DNA of 64,000 bases from CAXBCP01 sp963977005 (GCA_963977005.1 CAXBMQ010000009.1:62001-126000); one strand, 5' to 3'; counted from the stretch's first letter, positions 35,946 through 44,110 are shown. The notes: generated by a model not told the origin, from the sequence alone. Translations and numbers: made by a program.

Positions 35946-35980
35946 CGCCCCGGCCGTAATGGCCGGGGCGCTTTCGTTTC
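35946..35980 (+). terminator. Intrinsic terminator after peroxiredoxin
   Basis: A perfect 10-bp stem CGCCCCGGCC / GGCCGGGGCG with the 5-nt loop GTAAT, followed by CTTTCGTTTC. Confidence 0.85.
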
Positions 35981-36019
35981 GGGTATGATGAGCGACGGCA
36001 CGATCAACAGGGCAGACCA

Positions 36020-38347
36020 ATGGAAAAATTCGGTATAGGGCAGGGCGTAACCCGCGAGGAGGACCCGCGCCTGCTCAGGGGCCGAGGCTTGTTCGTGAAC
36101 GACGTCAGCCTGCCGAACCAGAGTCATGCAGTCGTGCTGCGCTCCCCGCATGCCCATGCCGAAATCGGCGCGATTGATACGTCGGTTGCGGCCGGCCTGC
36201 CGGGCGTTCTCGCGGTCTTCACCGGAGAGGACGTCGCCGCCGACAATCTCGGTGTGCCCGGTATGCCCGCCAAATGGCTGCGCCCGGACGGCGAACCCAT
36301 GAAGTATCGCCCGCAGCCGCCGCTGGCGCTGGGGCGTGTCCGCTATGTCGGGGATCCGGTTGCGCTGATCGTGGCGGAGACGCTGGCCCAGGCACAGGAC
36401 GCCGCCGAAGCGGTCATGGTCGATTATACCCCGTTGCCTTCCGTGACCGACACCGCGCAGACTGTCGAGGCCGATGCGCCGGTAATCTGGGAAGACGGGC
36501 CCGACAATATCTCCGGCCTTTATCAGGCGGGCGACGCCGCCGCGACCGAGGCGGCCTTCGGCCGGGCGGACCGCATTGTCAGCCGCCGTTTCGTGATTTC
36601 CCGCGTCTTCGCCCATTATATGGAGGCCCGCGGCGCCATCGGCGCCTATGACGAGCGCGAAGACCGGTATCTGCTTCATGCCGACGTCCAGTATCCGCAC
36701 CGGGTGCGGCAATTGCTGGCCGAGAAGATTTTCGACGTACCGGAACAGAATATCCGGGTAATCGCACGCGATGTCGGTGGCGGGTTCGGCACCAAGGGCT
36801 GGCAATATGCGGAACACCGGCTGGTGCTGTGGGCTGCCCGCAAGATCGGCCGGCCCGTGAAGTGGGCGTGCGAGCGTTCCGAGGCCGTGCAGGCGGACGA
36901 ACATGGACGGGACAACGTCACCGATGCGGAACTGGCCTTCGATGCGGACGGCAGGGTGATCGGCCTTCGCGTGAAGACCATCGCCAATATCGGCGCATAT
37001 CTGTCTGCCATCCGAAACCTGCTGGCGGCGTTTACGAATGTCGGCACGCTGATCGGCGTCTATGACATTCCGGCGGCCCATGTGGCGGTGCGCACCGTGC
37101 ATTCCAATACCAATCCAACCGCTCCCTATCGCGGCGCCGGGCGTCCGGAGGCGACCTATGTGATCGAACGCATGTTCGACGAGGCCGCGCGCGAGCTTGG
37201 CATCGACCCGACAGAACTGCGCGCCCGCAACATGATCGCCCCCGCCGCGATGCCGGTGAAGAATGCGCTCGGCCTGACATACGATTGCGGCGAGTTCGCC
37301 CGGAACCAGGCAGCCGTGCTGGAGATGGCGGACTATGCCGGCTTTGCCGCCCGCCGCGACGAGGCACGCGCCCGCGGCAGGCTGCGCGGTATCGGCACCG
37401 CGAACCCGATCGAACGGTCCGCCTCGCCGTCGCCCGATTTCGCCGAAATACGCTTCAGCACGGATGGTACCGCGACCATCCTGATGGGCACCAAAAGCCA
37501 GGGCCAGGGACACGAGACCGTTTACAAGCAGATCGTCAACGAAAGGCTGGGCCTCGATCCCGCGCGGATGCGGGTGATCGACGGCGATACCGACCGTGTC
37601 GCGTTCGGCATCGGTACCATGGGATCGCGCTCGACCGTCATCGGCGGCTCGGCGCTGTATTTTGCCGCCGAGAAGATCATCGACAAGGCAAAGACGATCG
37701 CCGCCCATCTGCTCGAAGCCAGCGTGGTCGATATGGAATTTGCCGACGGCACATTCACCGTCACGGGGACCGACCGCAGTGTGACGCTGACGGAGGTCGC
37801 CAAGGCTTCCTTCACGCCCGCGCGGCTGCCGAAAGGCACCGAGCCCGGGCTGTTCGAGACCGCCACATTCGCCCCCGAAGACGACACCTATCCCAATGGC
37901 AGCCACGTCTGCGAGGTCGAGATCGATCCCGAAACGGGGATGACCGAAGTCGTCGGTTACTGGGTCGTCGACGACGTCGGCACCATGATCAACCCGGTTA
38001 TCGTCAAAGGACAGATCCACGGCGGGGTCGCCCAGGGCGTTGGCCAGGCGCTGGCCGAACAGGTCGCCTACGATCCGGACAGCGGCCAGTTACTCAGCGG
38101 TTCGTTCATGGATTACGCCATGCCGCGCGCTGCCGATTTTCCCGATATCGGTATCGAAGCCCATGCCGTGCCGACCCAGCGAAACCCGCTGGGGGTGAAA
38201 GGCGCGGGCGAAGCGGGTACGGTCGGGGCGTTGCCGGCGACGATGAACGCAGTGCTCAATGCCCTGACCGAGGTCGGCGTGACCGCGCTTGATATGCCGG
38301 CAACCCCGAACCGGGTGTGGCAGGCGATCCGGAACGCGGCAGGGTAG
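36020..38347 (+). CDS. Xanthine dehydrogenase family Mo-binding subunit, orphan
   Basis: A 775-residue large subunit of a molybdenum hydroxylase (CoxL/aldehyde oxidase type). Visible: GVTREEDPRLLRGRGLFVNDV at the N-terminus; DVGGGFGTKGWQY for cofactor binding; the loop PYRGAGRPEATYVIE, which is the form II type (AYRGAGR) and not the CO-oxidising form I; GTKSQGQGHETVYKQ; and the catalytic Glu in VKGAGEAGTVGALPA. No FAD (CoxM) or 2Fe-2S (CoxS) subunit gene is adjacent, and terminators flank the gene. The substrate is unknown; aldehydes or N-heterocycles are likely. Confidence 0.93.
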   Translation: MEKFGIGQGVTREEDPRLLRGRGLFVNDVSLPNQSHAVVLRSPHAHAEIGAIDTSVAAGLPGVLAVFTGEDVAADNLGVPGMPAKWLRPDGEPMKYRPQPPLALGRVRYVGDPVALIVAETLAQAQDAAEAVMVDYTPLPSVTDTAQTVEADAPVIWEDGPDNISGLYQAGDAAATEAAFGRADRIVSRRFVISRVFAHYMEARGAIGAYDEREDRYLLHADVQYPHRVRQLLAEKIFDVPEQNIRVIARDVGGGFGTKGWQYAEHRLVLWAARKIGRPVKWACERSEAVQADEHGRDNVTDAELAFDADGRVIGLRVKTIANIGAYLSAIRNLLAAFTNVGTLIGVYDIPAAHVAVRTVHSNTNPTAPYRGAGRPEATYVIERMFDEAARELGIDPTELRARNMIAPAAMPVKNALGLTYDCGEFARNQAAVLEMADYAGFAARRDEARARGRLRGIGTANPIERSASPSPDFAEIRFSTDGTATILMGTKSQGQGHETVYKQIVNERLGLDPARMRVIDGDTDRVAFGIGTMGSRSTVIGGSALYFAAEKIIDKAKTIAAHLLEASVVDMEFADGTFTVTGTDRSVTLTEVAKASFTPARLPKGTEPGLFETATFAPEDDTYPNGSHVCEVEIDPETGMTEVVGYWVVDDVGTMINPVIVKGQIHGGVAQGVGQALAEQVAYDPDSGQLLSGSFMDYAMPRAADFPDIGIEAHAVPTQRNPLGVKGAGEAGTVGALPATMNAVLNALTEVGVTALDMPATPNRVWQAIRNAAG

Positions 38348-38401
38348 GCGCGCACGCGTGCCCGCTGCCGGCATTTACACCCGTGCGTTATAAACTGTAG
38401 A

Positions 38402-38430
38402 GAAGACCGTCGGCCCGGTCTTCGCGCTTT
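38402..38430 (+). terminator. Probable terminator after the Mo-hydroxylase gene
   Basis: A perfect 8-bp stem GAAGACCG / CGGTCTTC with the loop TCGGCC, then GCGCTTT. The T tract is short. It stands 54 bp after the stop and just before the FkbM gene. Confidence 0.5.
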
Positions 38431-38439
38431 GCCGACCAA

Positions 38440-39198
38440 GTGCGATTTTTCCCATCATTGGACGTGTCTGTGACTGAAAACTCCCGCCAAGACCCCGGAC
38501 ACGGCAATGCCTGGGCCGAAATCCTCTACCACACCGTCTATTTGCGCCCGCTGGGGCGATCGTCGGTTGTTCTCGACCTCGGTGCGTCGATCGGGTTCTT
38601 TTCCCATGAAATGAACCGTCTCTTCGGATGCCGCTGTCATGCGGTGGAAGCGCTTCCCGACAATTTTGCGCGTATCGAAGAGACGCCCTCGATAACGCCG
38701 CACCATCTCGCTATCTGCGGCAAGGACGGGCCGGTGACGATTCACTCCGTAGACGAGTACCATGCAAGCGCGTCGATCGACCTGATGCCGGGCCAGAACG
38801 CGCGCGATACTCTGGAGGTTGAGGGGATAACGCTTGGCGGTCTGATGTCCCGCCTCAACCTCGATCGGGTCAGTCTTCTGAAAGTCGATATCGAAGGGGC
38901 CGAACTGGCTATGTTCGACACGGCGGATGACGCAACCCTTCGGCGCATTGACCAGATAACCGTCGAATTCCATGATTTCATGGATCCGGGCCAGACTGCC
39001 CACGTAAAGACGATTATTGCCAGGTTGCAGGCCCTCGGTTTCCGGTCGATCAAGTTTACCGGGCGGTTCCACGGGGACGTCCTGTTCCTTAACCCCGAAC
39101 GGACCGGTATTTCACGTTTCGAGTATCTCTATGCCAGGTACGTCATGCGATTTACGCGCGGCCTCCGCCGCAGGGCCGGGGAGAAATTTTCAAAATAG
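38440..39198 (+). CDS. FkbM family methyltransferase
   Basis: A 252-residue SAM-dependent methyltransferase. Motif I is VVLDLGASIGFFSHEM; the family FkbM block LLKVDIEGAELAMFDTAD and the C-terminal ITVEFHDFMD are clear. FkbM enzymes usually O-methylate sugars or polyketides; here the acceptor is unknown. GTG 38469 is an alternative start. An IS1595-type element begins 59 bp after its stop. Confidence 0.88.
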   Translation: MRFFPSLDVSVTENSRQDPGHGNAWAEILYHTVYLRPLGRSSVVLDLGASIGFFSHEMNRLFGCRCHAVEALPDNFARIEETPSITPHHLAICGKDGPVTIHSVDEYHASASIDLMPGQNARDTLEVEGITLGGLMSRLNLDRVSLLKVDIEGAELAMFDTADDATLRRIDQITVEFHDFMDPGQTAHVKTIIARLQALGFRSIKFTGRFHGDVLFLNPERTGISRFEYLYARYVMRFTRGLRRRAGEKFSK

Positions 39199-39257
39199 CG
39201 CCGGGAGTCTGATCCGGACTGTCGGAATATTTGACAATTTGAAAAATTAACAAGCGG

Positions 39258-39285
39258 CGCGTTTATCCCCTTGATATACGTAGCG
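39258..39285 (+). repeat. Left terminal inverted repeat of the IS
   Basis: CGCGTTTATCCCCTTGA, then T-ATACGTA-G-CG. It pairs with the right end over about 27 bp with two mismatches. Confidence 0.92.
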
Positions 39286-39343
39286 CAAATGTTTAGCATT
39301 TCCCCAATGGCGCGAGTGTGCGCTGAAAATGGGGGAAGTGAAG

Positions 39344-40249
39344 ATGGACATCCGTGTTCCGCATCAAATCATCTACGAAACGGAAGACGCGGTTCCAATT
39401 GGAGACGTGATCGAATCTCTTATGGGTACAGAGAGGGCGGCCAAGCAGATAGGCGGTCTGCTGGAGGGGGTTGTAAGTGGTCTGAGCGTGTCTGGGGTGG
39501 AAGTCTCGGTCAGGTCGATTACGCAGGAAAGCCCGCTTCGCGAGATGTTTTTTATCGCGTTAGCCGTGACCTTTCAAAAAGACTTGGAGACTGAAGTGCC
39601 GGAAATTATTGAAAAACTGATCGGCGCACCCGTACCAGACCAATACGACACAATCGTTACGCTTTGCGTCCTCATTGTGTTGTTTTATGGGGCTGACTAT
39701 GCGTACCGGAAATTCTTCGACGCAACATCATCAAAGCACATCAAGCGCCAACTGAACGGCCTTATAGGCGACCTCGCCCGAGATACGGGGAAGTCAGAAT
39801 CTGATATCCGGCAGGTTCTTGAGGAAAAATATACTGGCGTTCGCTTGAGGACGATAGCCAAGGCTGCGGGTCAATTCCTCCTTCCGAGTAAACGGGCGCG
39901 GAATGCTCCTATTACTGTAGGAAAGCGCACAATTGATCGCGATACCATCGCTGAAATGCCCGGCGGGGACATTTCCGAGGTCGTAGAGCCGGATAGCGCG
40001 TCTGAGGTGTTTCAGGACGTCTTGCTAGAGGTTCATGCTCAAGATATGGACCGAGCCAATCAAGGATGGGCGGCAACGATACCTGGCGTCTTGGACAAAA
40101 GGCTGAGAATGCAAATACTACCGCCAGTGACGCCTGAGGATATTTACACAAGAGAGAATGTGCGCGGAGACGTGGTGCTGGTTTCAGAGAAGGACGAGGC
40201 TGGAAATTACACCCCTAAAGTTATCCATCTGATAAGGGTCAACAACTGA
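39344..40249 (+). CDS. IS passenger protein, unknown, one membrane helix
   Basis: A 301-residue protein from ATG 39344, preferred over ATG 39329 because GGGGGAAG lies about 8 nt before it. I recognise no family. Residues 1-100 are soluble and alternate beta/alpha, one membrane helix lies at about 103-119 (TIVTLCVLIVLFYGADY), followed by a basic turn (YRKFF). A cytoplasm- or periplasm-facing C-terminal part of 180 residues follows, with Lys/Arg-rich segments (KSKRAR-like) and a final beta-like stretch (ENVRGDVVLVSEKDE). There are no catalytic motifs. It is coupled to the 59-residue gene 1 bp downstream. Confidence 0.75.
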   Translation: MDIRVPHQIIYETEDAVPIGDVIESLMGTERAAKQIGGLLEGVVSGLSVSGVEVSVRSITQESPLREMFFIALAVTFQKDLETEVPEIIEKLIGAPVPDQYDTIVTLCVLIVLFYGADYAYRKFFDATSSKHIKRQLNGLIGDLARDTGKSESDIRQVLEEKYTGVRLRTIAKAAGQFLLPSKRARNAPITVGKRTIDRDTIAEMPGGDISEVVEPDSASEVFQDVLLEVHAQDMDRANQGWAATIPGVLDKRLRMQILPPVTPEDIYTRENVRGDVVLVSEKDEAGNYTPKVIHLIRVNN

Positions 40250-40250
40250 T

Positions 40251-40430
40251 ATGGCTCGCGGCAGATACCTCTCCCTAGAAGAAGCCCGCAACATGGGAAA
40301 ACTCAAACAGTTCGCGAAGGAACACCCTTCGGAGGGCAACGAGCATGTGTTCGACGCCCTGTTCGGACGGATGACTAAAACGACATCAGAAGACGAACAA
40401 ACATCGTCTGAGGACGATCCCGCATGTTGA
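40251..40430 (+). CDS. Small IS passenger protein, 59 residues
   Basis: Starts 1 bp after the stop of the 301-residue gene and runs MARGRYLSLEEARNMGKLKQ, then FAKEHPSEGNEHVFDALFGR, ending in an acidic, Ser-rich tail. It is soluble and helical, with no Cys pair or membrane segment. Its last 56 bp overlap the 3' end of the transposase gene on the opposite strand. Small proteins of this look (LEEAR...FAKEHPSEG) accompany IS1595-type transposases elsewhere, to my recollection, so it is likely a real passenger gene. Confidence 0.7.
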   Translation: MARGRYLSLEEARNMGKLKQFAKEHPSEGNEHVFDALFGRMTKTTSEDEQTSSEDDPAC

Positions 40431-41232
40431 AGCGGTATTCGAACTCGCCGAGGTACTTGTCCAGATGCTTCTGGGAGACGTGGATATGAGTGCCACGAAT
40501 ACTGCGCTTGAGCATGGCCCAGAAGCCTTCAATCGTATTGGTATGAACCTCGCCGCGAACCCATTCCTTGGCGCTGTGATTGACGGTCTGGTGTTTGTAT
40601 CCGGTATGGCGAAGGTTGCGATACGCCCGCCATTCGTCGCTACTGATCGTGGACCCCATGCGGACGTATTCAATCAGGCGGTCAACGAGGATTTCACGGC
40701 TGGAATTCGGGACAATCTCGGTGATGATATTCCCGCCCCGCTGGACCATGCCAAACACGGTGGTCTTGTGGTCGCGCCACTTCGCGCCCGCGCCCTTCGC
40801 CTCGCCGCCGATATACGCCTCGTCAATCTCCACATGGCCCCAAAGATCGTCGTCGCCGTCGATCTGGCCCATGTACTTGCGGATTTCATGGCCGATACGC
40901 CACGCCGTTTTGTAGGTCACGCCCAACTGGCGCTGCAATTCCTTCGCCGGTACGCCGTGGCGCGTCGTCGTGAACAGGTACATGGCGTAGAACCACTTCT
41001 GCAACGGGGTCGAGGACCGCTCGAACGGCGTTCCGACCATCGGGTGAATGTGATGGCCGCACCAAGGGCAGGAGAACGCCTTCACCTTGGTAAGCATCGT
41101 GAACCGGCCCTCTTTGCCGCACTTGGGGCAGTCCAGAACGTCTCCGAACCGCACCTGCATCAGATGGGCCAGACAGGCTTCATCTGTCGGGAAGCGTTTG
41201 AAAAACTCGGTGATCGTAAACGTCTCAGCCAT
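40375..41232 (-). CDS. IS1595 family transposase
   Basis: A 285-residue transposase from MAETFTITEF (41232); the open frame extends upstream past the IS end and is not used. An N-terminal zinc ribbon (CPKCGKEG ... FSCPWCGHH) is followed by a helix-turn-helix-like stretch (ELQRQLGVTYKTAWRIGHEI). The ISXO2-like catalytic core has the first Asp in HVEIDEAYIGG, the second in ISSDEWRAY, and HTNTIEGFWAMLKRSIRGTH with the final acidic/Asn residue. The gene appears intact. Confidence 0.95.
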   Translation of the reverse strand: MAETFTITEFFKRFPTDEACLAHLMQVRFGDVLDCPKCGKEGRFTMLTKVKAFSCPWCGHHIHPMVGTPFERSSTPLQKWFYAMYLFTTTRHGVPAKELQRQLGVTYKTAWRIGHEIRKYMGQIDGDDDLWGHVEIDEAYIGGEAKGAGAKWRDHKTTVFGMVQRGGNIITEIVPNSSREILVDRLIEYVRMGSTISSDEWRAYRNLRHTGYKHQTVNHSAKEWVRGEVHTNTIEGFWAMLKRSIRGTHIHVSQKHLDKYLGEFEYRFNMRDRPQTMFVRLLMSF

Positions 41233-41267
41233 GTGTCGGCCCTCCTTACAACTAATGTAGGGATTGC

Positions 41268-41295
41268 CGTTACGTATTTCAAGGGGATAAACGCG
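41268..41295 (-). repeat. Right terminal inverted repeat of the IS
   Basis: Read on the minus strand: CGCGTTTATCCCCTTGA, then A-ATACGTA-A-CG. It lies 35 bp upstream of the transposase ATG, so the transposase promoter must sit at or beyond the element end. Confidence 0.92.
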
Positions 41296-41346
41296 ACAAG
41301 CGGGAGTATTTCCGTAACGCGTTGAATCCGTGTCTTTTATGAATTC

Positions 41347-41362
41347 TGGCACGAATATTGCT
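41347..41362 (+). promoter_or_regulatory. Sigma-54 (-24/-12) promoter for the PEP-CTERM gene
   Basis: TGGCACGAATATTGCT matches the consensus TGGCAC-N5-TTGCA/T with GG and GC exactly 10 nt apart. Transcription should start near 41373, giving a leader of about 68 nt. It begins 43 bp right of the IS target duplication. Confidence 0.85.
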
Positions 41363-41384
41363 TAGATAATTGCTTATGTAATCG

Positions 41385-41424
41385 GGTGGCCTGACGAAGC
41401 ACTCGCCCTGGCCACCGCGTTTTT
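41385..41424 (+). promoter_or_regulatory. Leader hairpin with T tract before the PEP-CTERM gene
   Basis: GGTGGCC (41385-41391) pairs perfectly with GGCCACC (41410-41416) around an 18-nt loop, followed by GCG and five T. It lies inside the predicted leader, with AAGGA and the ATG just after. It could be an attenuator, or a terminator for transcripts coming from upstream. Confidence 0.5.
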
Positions 41425-41440
41425 AGTAAGGACCGGATAA

Positions 41441-42106
41441 ATGAACATTAAAAAGCTTCTCCTCGTTTGCGCTTTTGCCTTTCCGACGACGGCGAATGCC
41501 GTGACGCTCGTCACGACCAGCGATCCCGGTTTTTACAATGACAGTCTCGGTACCGTCCTGAATCTGACCAATGGCGGGGAAACCGGTCCTTTCCCGGTGT
41601 CCAACGACTGGACCCTGAATTTTCCGACGGCACCGGATTTAAGCGCCGCGGCGCCGGCGCTGGGCAACTGGCTGACGAATCCCGGGAGCCTGAATTCCAA
41701 CTGGAGCGCGGAAGCCTCCATCCCCAACACCTGGACGCCGGGTGACGAGGTCGCAATCATCTATCAGTTTGATACGCTGGGGGCGACGAATGTTCAGGCG
41801 AGCTTCGGAGTCGATAACGGCATATTCGCGTGGCTTGATGGCGACTACCTCTTCGGCGCCCGTGCAGGCGGCGGGGCATCGCCCGGCGAATACGTCCTGA
41901 ATCTCGGCGATCTCGACGCCGGCACACATTACCTGCAGCTTCTGCTGGAAGATCATGGCGGATCGAACGGCTACGATGTGAACATCACCGCCGATACTTT
42001 CATTCCGGGGCCGCCGACCGCGCAGATTGCCGAACCCGCACCCCTTGCGGTGCTCGGTCTCGGACTTGTGGCGCTGGCATTCGTGCGTCGCCGGTTGCCC
42101 GTCTGA
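41441..42106 (+). CDS. PEP-CTERM-like exported protein
   Basis: A 221-residue exported protein: signal peptide (LLLVCAFAFPTTANA), a beta-rich low-Cys domain, and a C-terminal sorting tail with an EPAP motif, one hydrophobic helix (LAVLGLGLVALAFV) and RRRLPV. This is the three-part PEP-CTERM tail recognised by exosortase, here with Ala before Glu-Pro (AEPAP) instead of the usual Pro-Glu-Pro. Proteins of this class reach the cell surface or the extracellular polysaccharide matrix. No exosortase or EPS gene is in the window. AAGGA stands 8 nt before the ATG. Confidence 0.85.
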   Translation: MNIKKLLLVCAFAFPTTANAVTLVTTSDPGFYNDSLGTVLNLTNGGETGPFPVSNDWTLNFPTAPDLSAAAPALGNWLTNPGSLNSNWSAEASIPNTWTPGDEVAIIYQFDTLGATNVQASFGVDNGIFAWLDGDYLFGARAGGGASPGEYVLNLGDLDAGTHYLQLLLEDHGGSNGYDVNITADTFIPGPPTAQIAEPAPLAVLGLGLVALAFVRRRLPV

Positions 42107-42154
42107 ATCAACGGATTATCCGAACGACCTGCCCGAACGGGCGGGCCGTGGACT

Positions 42155-43285
42155 CTAGCCGAGCGCGTCCGCGATGATGTCACGGTATTCGTCCCGCGTC
42201 GGTTTGCGCGGGGCCGTGGCATTGAAGTGAACCGTCATCGCGGCATTGGTGAGATTGTCGAGATTGCGGTCCGGATACCCAAGTTCCCGTATGGAGGACG
42301 ACAGGCCGAGCCGGGTGTTTATATCGGTGATCGCCTGCGCAATATCCGCATCCGGCTGGAGGCCCATAACGTCGCGTATCCTTAACAGCCGATCGGTTAA
42401 GCCGGCATCAGGATTATCTGCGTAGAACCGCATCACCGCGGGTGCGGCGGCCGTGATCAACGCACCGTGATGGAGGTCGCTGTCGGCAAAAATATGGCCC
42501 AGCGTGTGGATCGGGCCGAGCCCCATATAGATCGCCATGCCGCCCTGCAAGGCTGCCATCATCATGTGCCAGCGGGCTTCGCGGTCGCTGCCGTTCGCGG
42601 TTGCGCGGTCGATATATGCGAGAACCCGGGCAATCCCGTCGAGGGCGATGGCTTCCGCCGGCGGGTTGATATTGGTCGACAGAAAACCCTCGATACAGTG
42701 ACCGAAAGCGTCCATGCCGGTCGCCGCCGTCAGGCGCGGCGGCAGGCTGACGGTCAGGTCGGGGTCGCAGATCGCGAGGTCCGGCTTCACATGCGGGCTG
42801 CGGATGCCGAGCTGATGCGCGCCCGGCTCGGGATGAATGCCGCCGCCGAACGTGATCTCGGCGCCAGTACCCGATGTTGTCGGAATGGTAATATAGGGGG
42901 CGACATCGGCCGTGATTTTGCCCGGATCTTTCAGGTATTCGACGATCGGCTCGGGGTGGGGCACCGCAACCCGCAGGGCCTTGCCCGAATCCAGCACCGA
43001 GCCGCCGCCCAGAGCGACCACCGCGTCGCAGCCCTGCGCTTTGTATACCTCGCAGGCGGCTTCGATCCCCCCAATGGTCGGGTTTGGCGGTATTCCGTCG
43101 AATACCGTGACACCTTCTGTGGACGGGAATGCCGACACCACCCGGTCGGCCACGCCGACCTCGACCAGCCCGGTGTCGGTGATGATCAGGGGGCGTTTCA
43201 GACCCCGTTCGGCCAGCGCATCGGGCAGCGCGCCGACGGCACCATGGTCGAAATGAACGGGTGGAAAGCTCGGGAGGATTGTCAT
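42155..43285 (-). CDS. Iron-containing alcohol dehydrogenase
   Basis: A group III NAD-dependent alcohol dehydrogenase of 376 residues. The NAD motif is VALGGGSVLDSGKALR, then TIPTTSGTGAEITFGG. Metal ligands lie in ATGMDAFGHCIEGFLS and in IHTLGHIFADSDLHHGALI. Substrate is unknown; the family covers butanol, maleylacetate and hydroxyacid-oxoacid enzymes. It converges with the PEP-CTERM gene. Confidence 0.92.
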   Translation of the reverse strand: MTILPSFPPVHFDHGAVGALPDALAERGLKRPLIITDTGLVEVGVADRVVSAFPSTEGVTVFDGIPPNPTIGGIEAACEVYKAQGCDAVVALGGGSVLDSGKALRVAVPHPEPIVEYLKDPGKITADVAPYITIPTTSGTGAEITFGGGIHPEPGAHQLGIRSPHVKPDLAICDPDLTVSLPPRLTAATGMDAFGHCIEGFLSTNINPPAEAIALDGIARVLAYIDRATANGSDREARWHMMMAALQGGMAIYMGLGPIHTLGHIFADSDLHHGALITAAAPAVMRFYADNPDAGLTDRLLRIRDVMGLQPDADIAQAITDINTRLGLSSSIRELGYPDRNLDNLTNAAMTVHFNATAPRKPTRDEYRDIIADALG

Positions 43286-43371
43286 GGCGGGGTCCCTGAC
43301 GGAATCGGATTAGCATCTGTATGGCGGCAACCGTACCAACCCCCAATCGCCGCTTCAATGCCGCCCGGCGG

Positions 43372-44073
43372 CTACTTCAACCGGTCGAACACCGCAAAAG
43401 TGCGGGCATGCGACAGATCGCTCGGTTCTTTCTGATAGTGGTCGTCGCGGTGGGTGTTGCAGAAAGCGTGGCCCGCATCGTAGCGGTGGATCGTGACATT
43501 CGGCCGGTCCTGCAAAGCCGCACGTATCGTGGCCGCCAGGTCTTCCGGCACGTGATCGTCCCTGTCGCCCATATGGAGCATGATCGGACAGCCGATATTC
43601 GGCGCCTCGTCGAGATGTTCGTGAATCTGGGTCCCGTAATAGGCGACCGCGGCATCGATCTCGAGCCGGGTGGCAGCAAGGTAGGTAAGCGTCCCGCCCA
43701 TGCAGAATCCGGTGACGCCGGTTTTGCCGTTATAGCCGGGCAGGGTTTTCAGATGCGCAATCAGGGCGGCGATGTCTTCGACCGCCTTGTCGCGGTCGAT
43801 CATTCCGCGATAGCGCAATCCCTTGTCGCGCGATGAGGAATCGCGGTGATCGGCGGTGAAATTGGGTTCCAGCCGCCAGAACATGTCGGGTGCGGCGACC
43901 GTATAGCCGCGCGTGGCGAAAAGGTCGACTGTCTCGGTAACCCAGCCGGTGACACCGTAAATCTCGTGCAGCAGAACAATGGCGGGGGCCTGACCGGTGG
44001 CGGCGCCCGTAAGATAGGCGTCGAAGGAACCGCTGCCATCGCTCGCGGGGATACTGATTGTCTGTCCGGTCAT
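43372..44073 (-). CDS. Dienelactone hydrolase family protein
   Basis: An alpha/beta hydrolase of 233 residues from MTGQTISIPA (44073); the longer open frame runs antisense to rnhA and is not coding. The nucleophile Cys is in VTGFCMGGTLTYL (G-x-C-x-G), the acid in HMGDRDDHVPED and the His in YDAGHAFCN. HEIYGVTGWV is the family N-terminal block. It opens lactones or related esters; the substrate is unknown. Confidence 0.9.
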   Translation of the reverse strand: MTGQTISIPASDGSGSFDAYLTGAATGQAPAIVLLHEIYGVTGWVTETVDLFATRGYTVAAPDMFWRLEPNFTADHRDSSSRDKGLRYRGMIDRDKAVEDIAALIAHLKTLPGYNGKTGVTGFCMGGTLTYLAATRLEIDAAVAYYGTQIHEHLDEAPNIGCPIMLHMGDRDDHVPEDLAATIRAALQDRPNVTIHRYDAGHAFCNTHRDDHYQKEPSDLSHARTFAVFDRLK

Positions 44074-44110
44074 TGCTCTGTCCTTCTTTTGATCGATGGA
44101 ATGAAGCAGG

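Larger units (their letters stand above)
39258..41295. mobile_element. Complete IS1595-family element with passenger genes
   Basis: A 2038-bp element. Its terminal inverted repeats start CGCGTTTATCCCCTTGA at both ends, and it is flanked by an exact 8-bp direct duplication ACAAGCGG (39250-39257 and 41296-41303), the size expected for IS1595. It encodes a transposase on the minus strand and two passenger genes on the plus strand (301 and 59 residues). Intact ends, an exact duplication and an uninterrupted transposase suggest recent insertion. Base composition inside the first passenger gene looks lower in GC than the chromosomal neighbours. Confidence 0.95.

Noticed and set aside
42120..42154. 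CCTGCCCG-AA-CGGGCGGG inverted repeat after the PEP-CTERM gene
   Set aside because: The loop is too short for the full stem and there is no T tract; possible but unsupported terminator.
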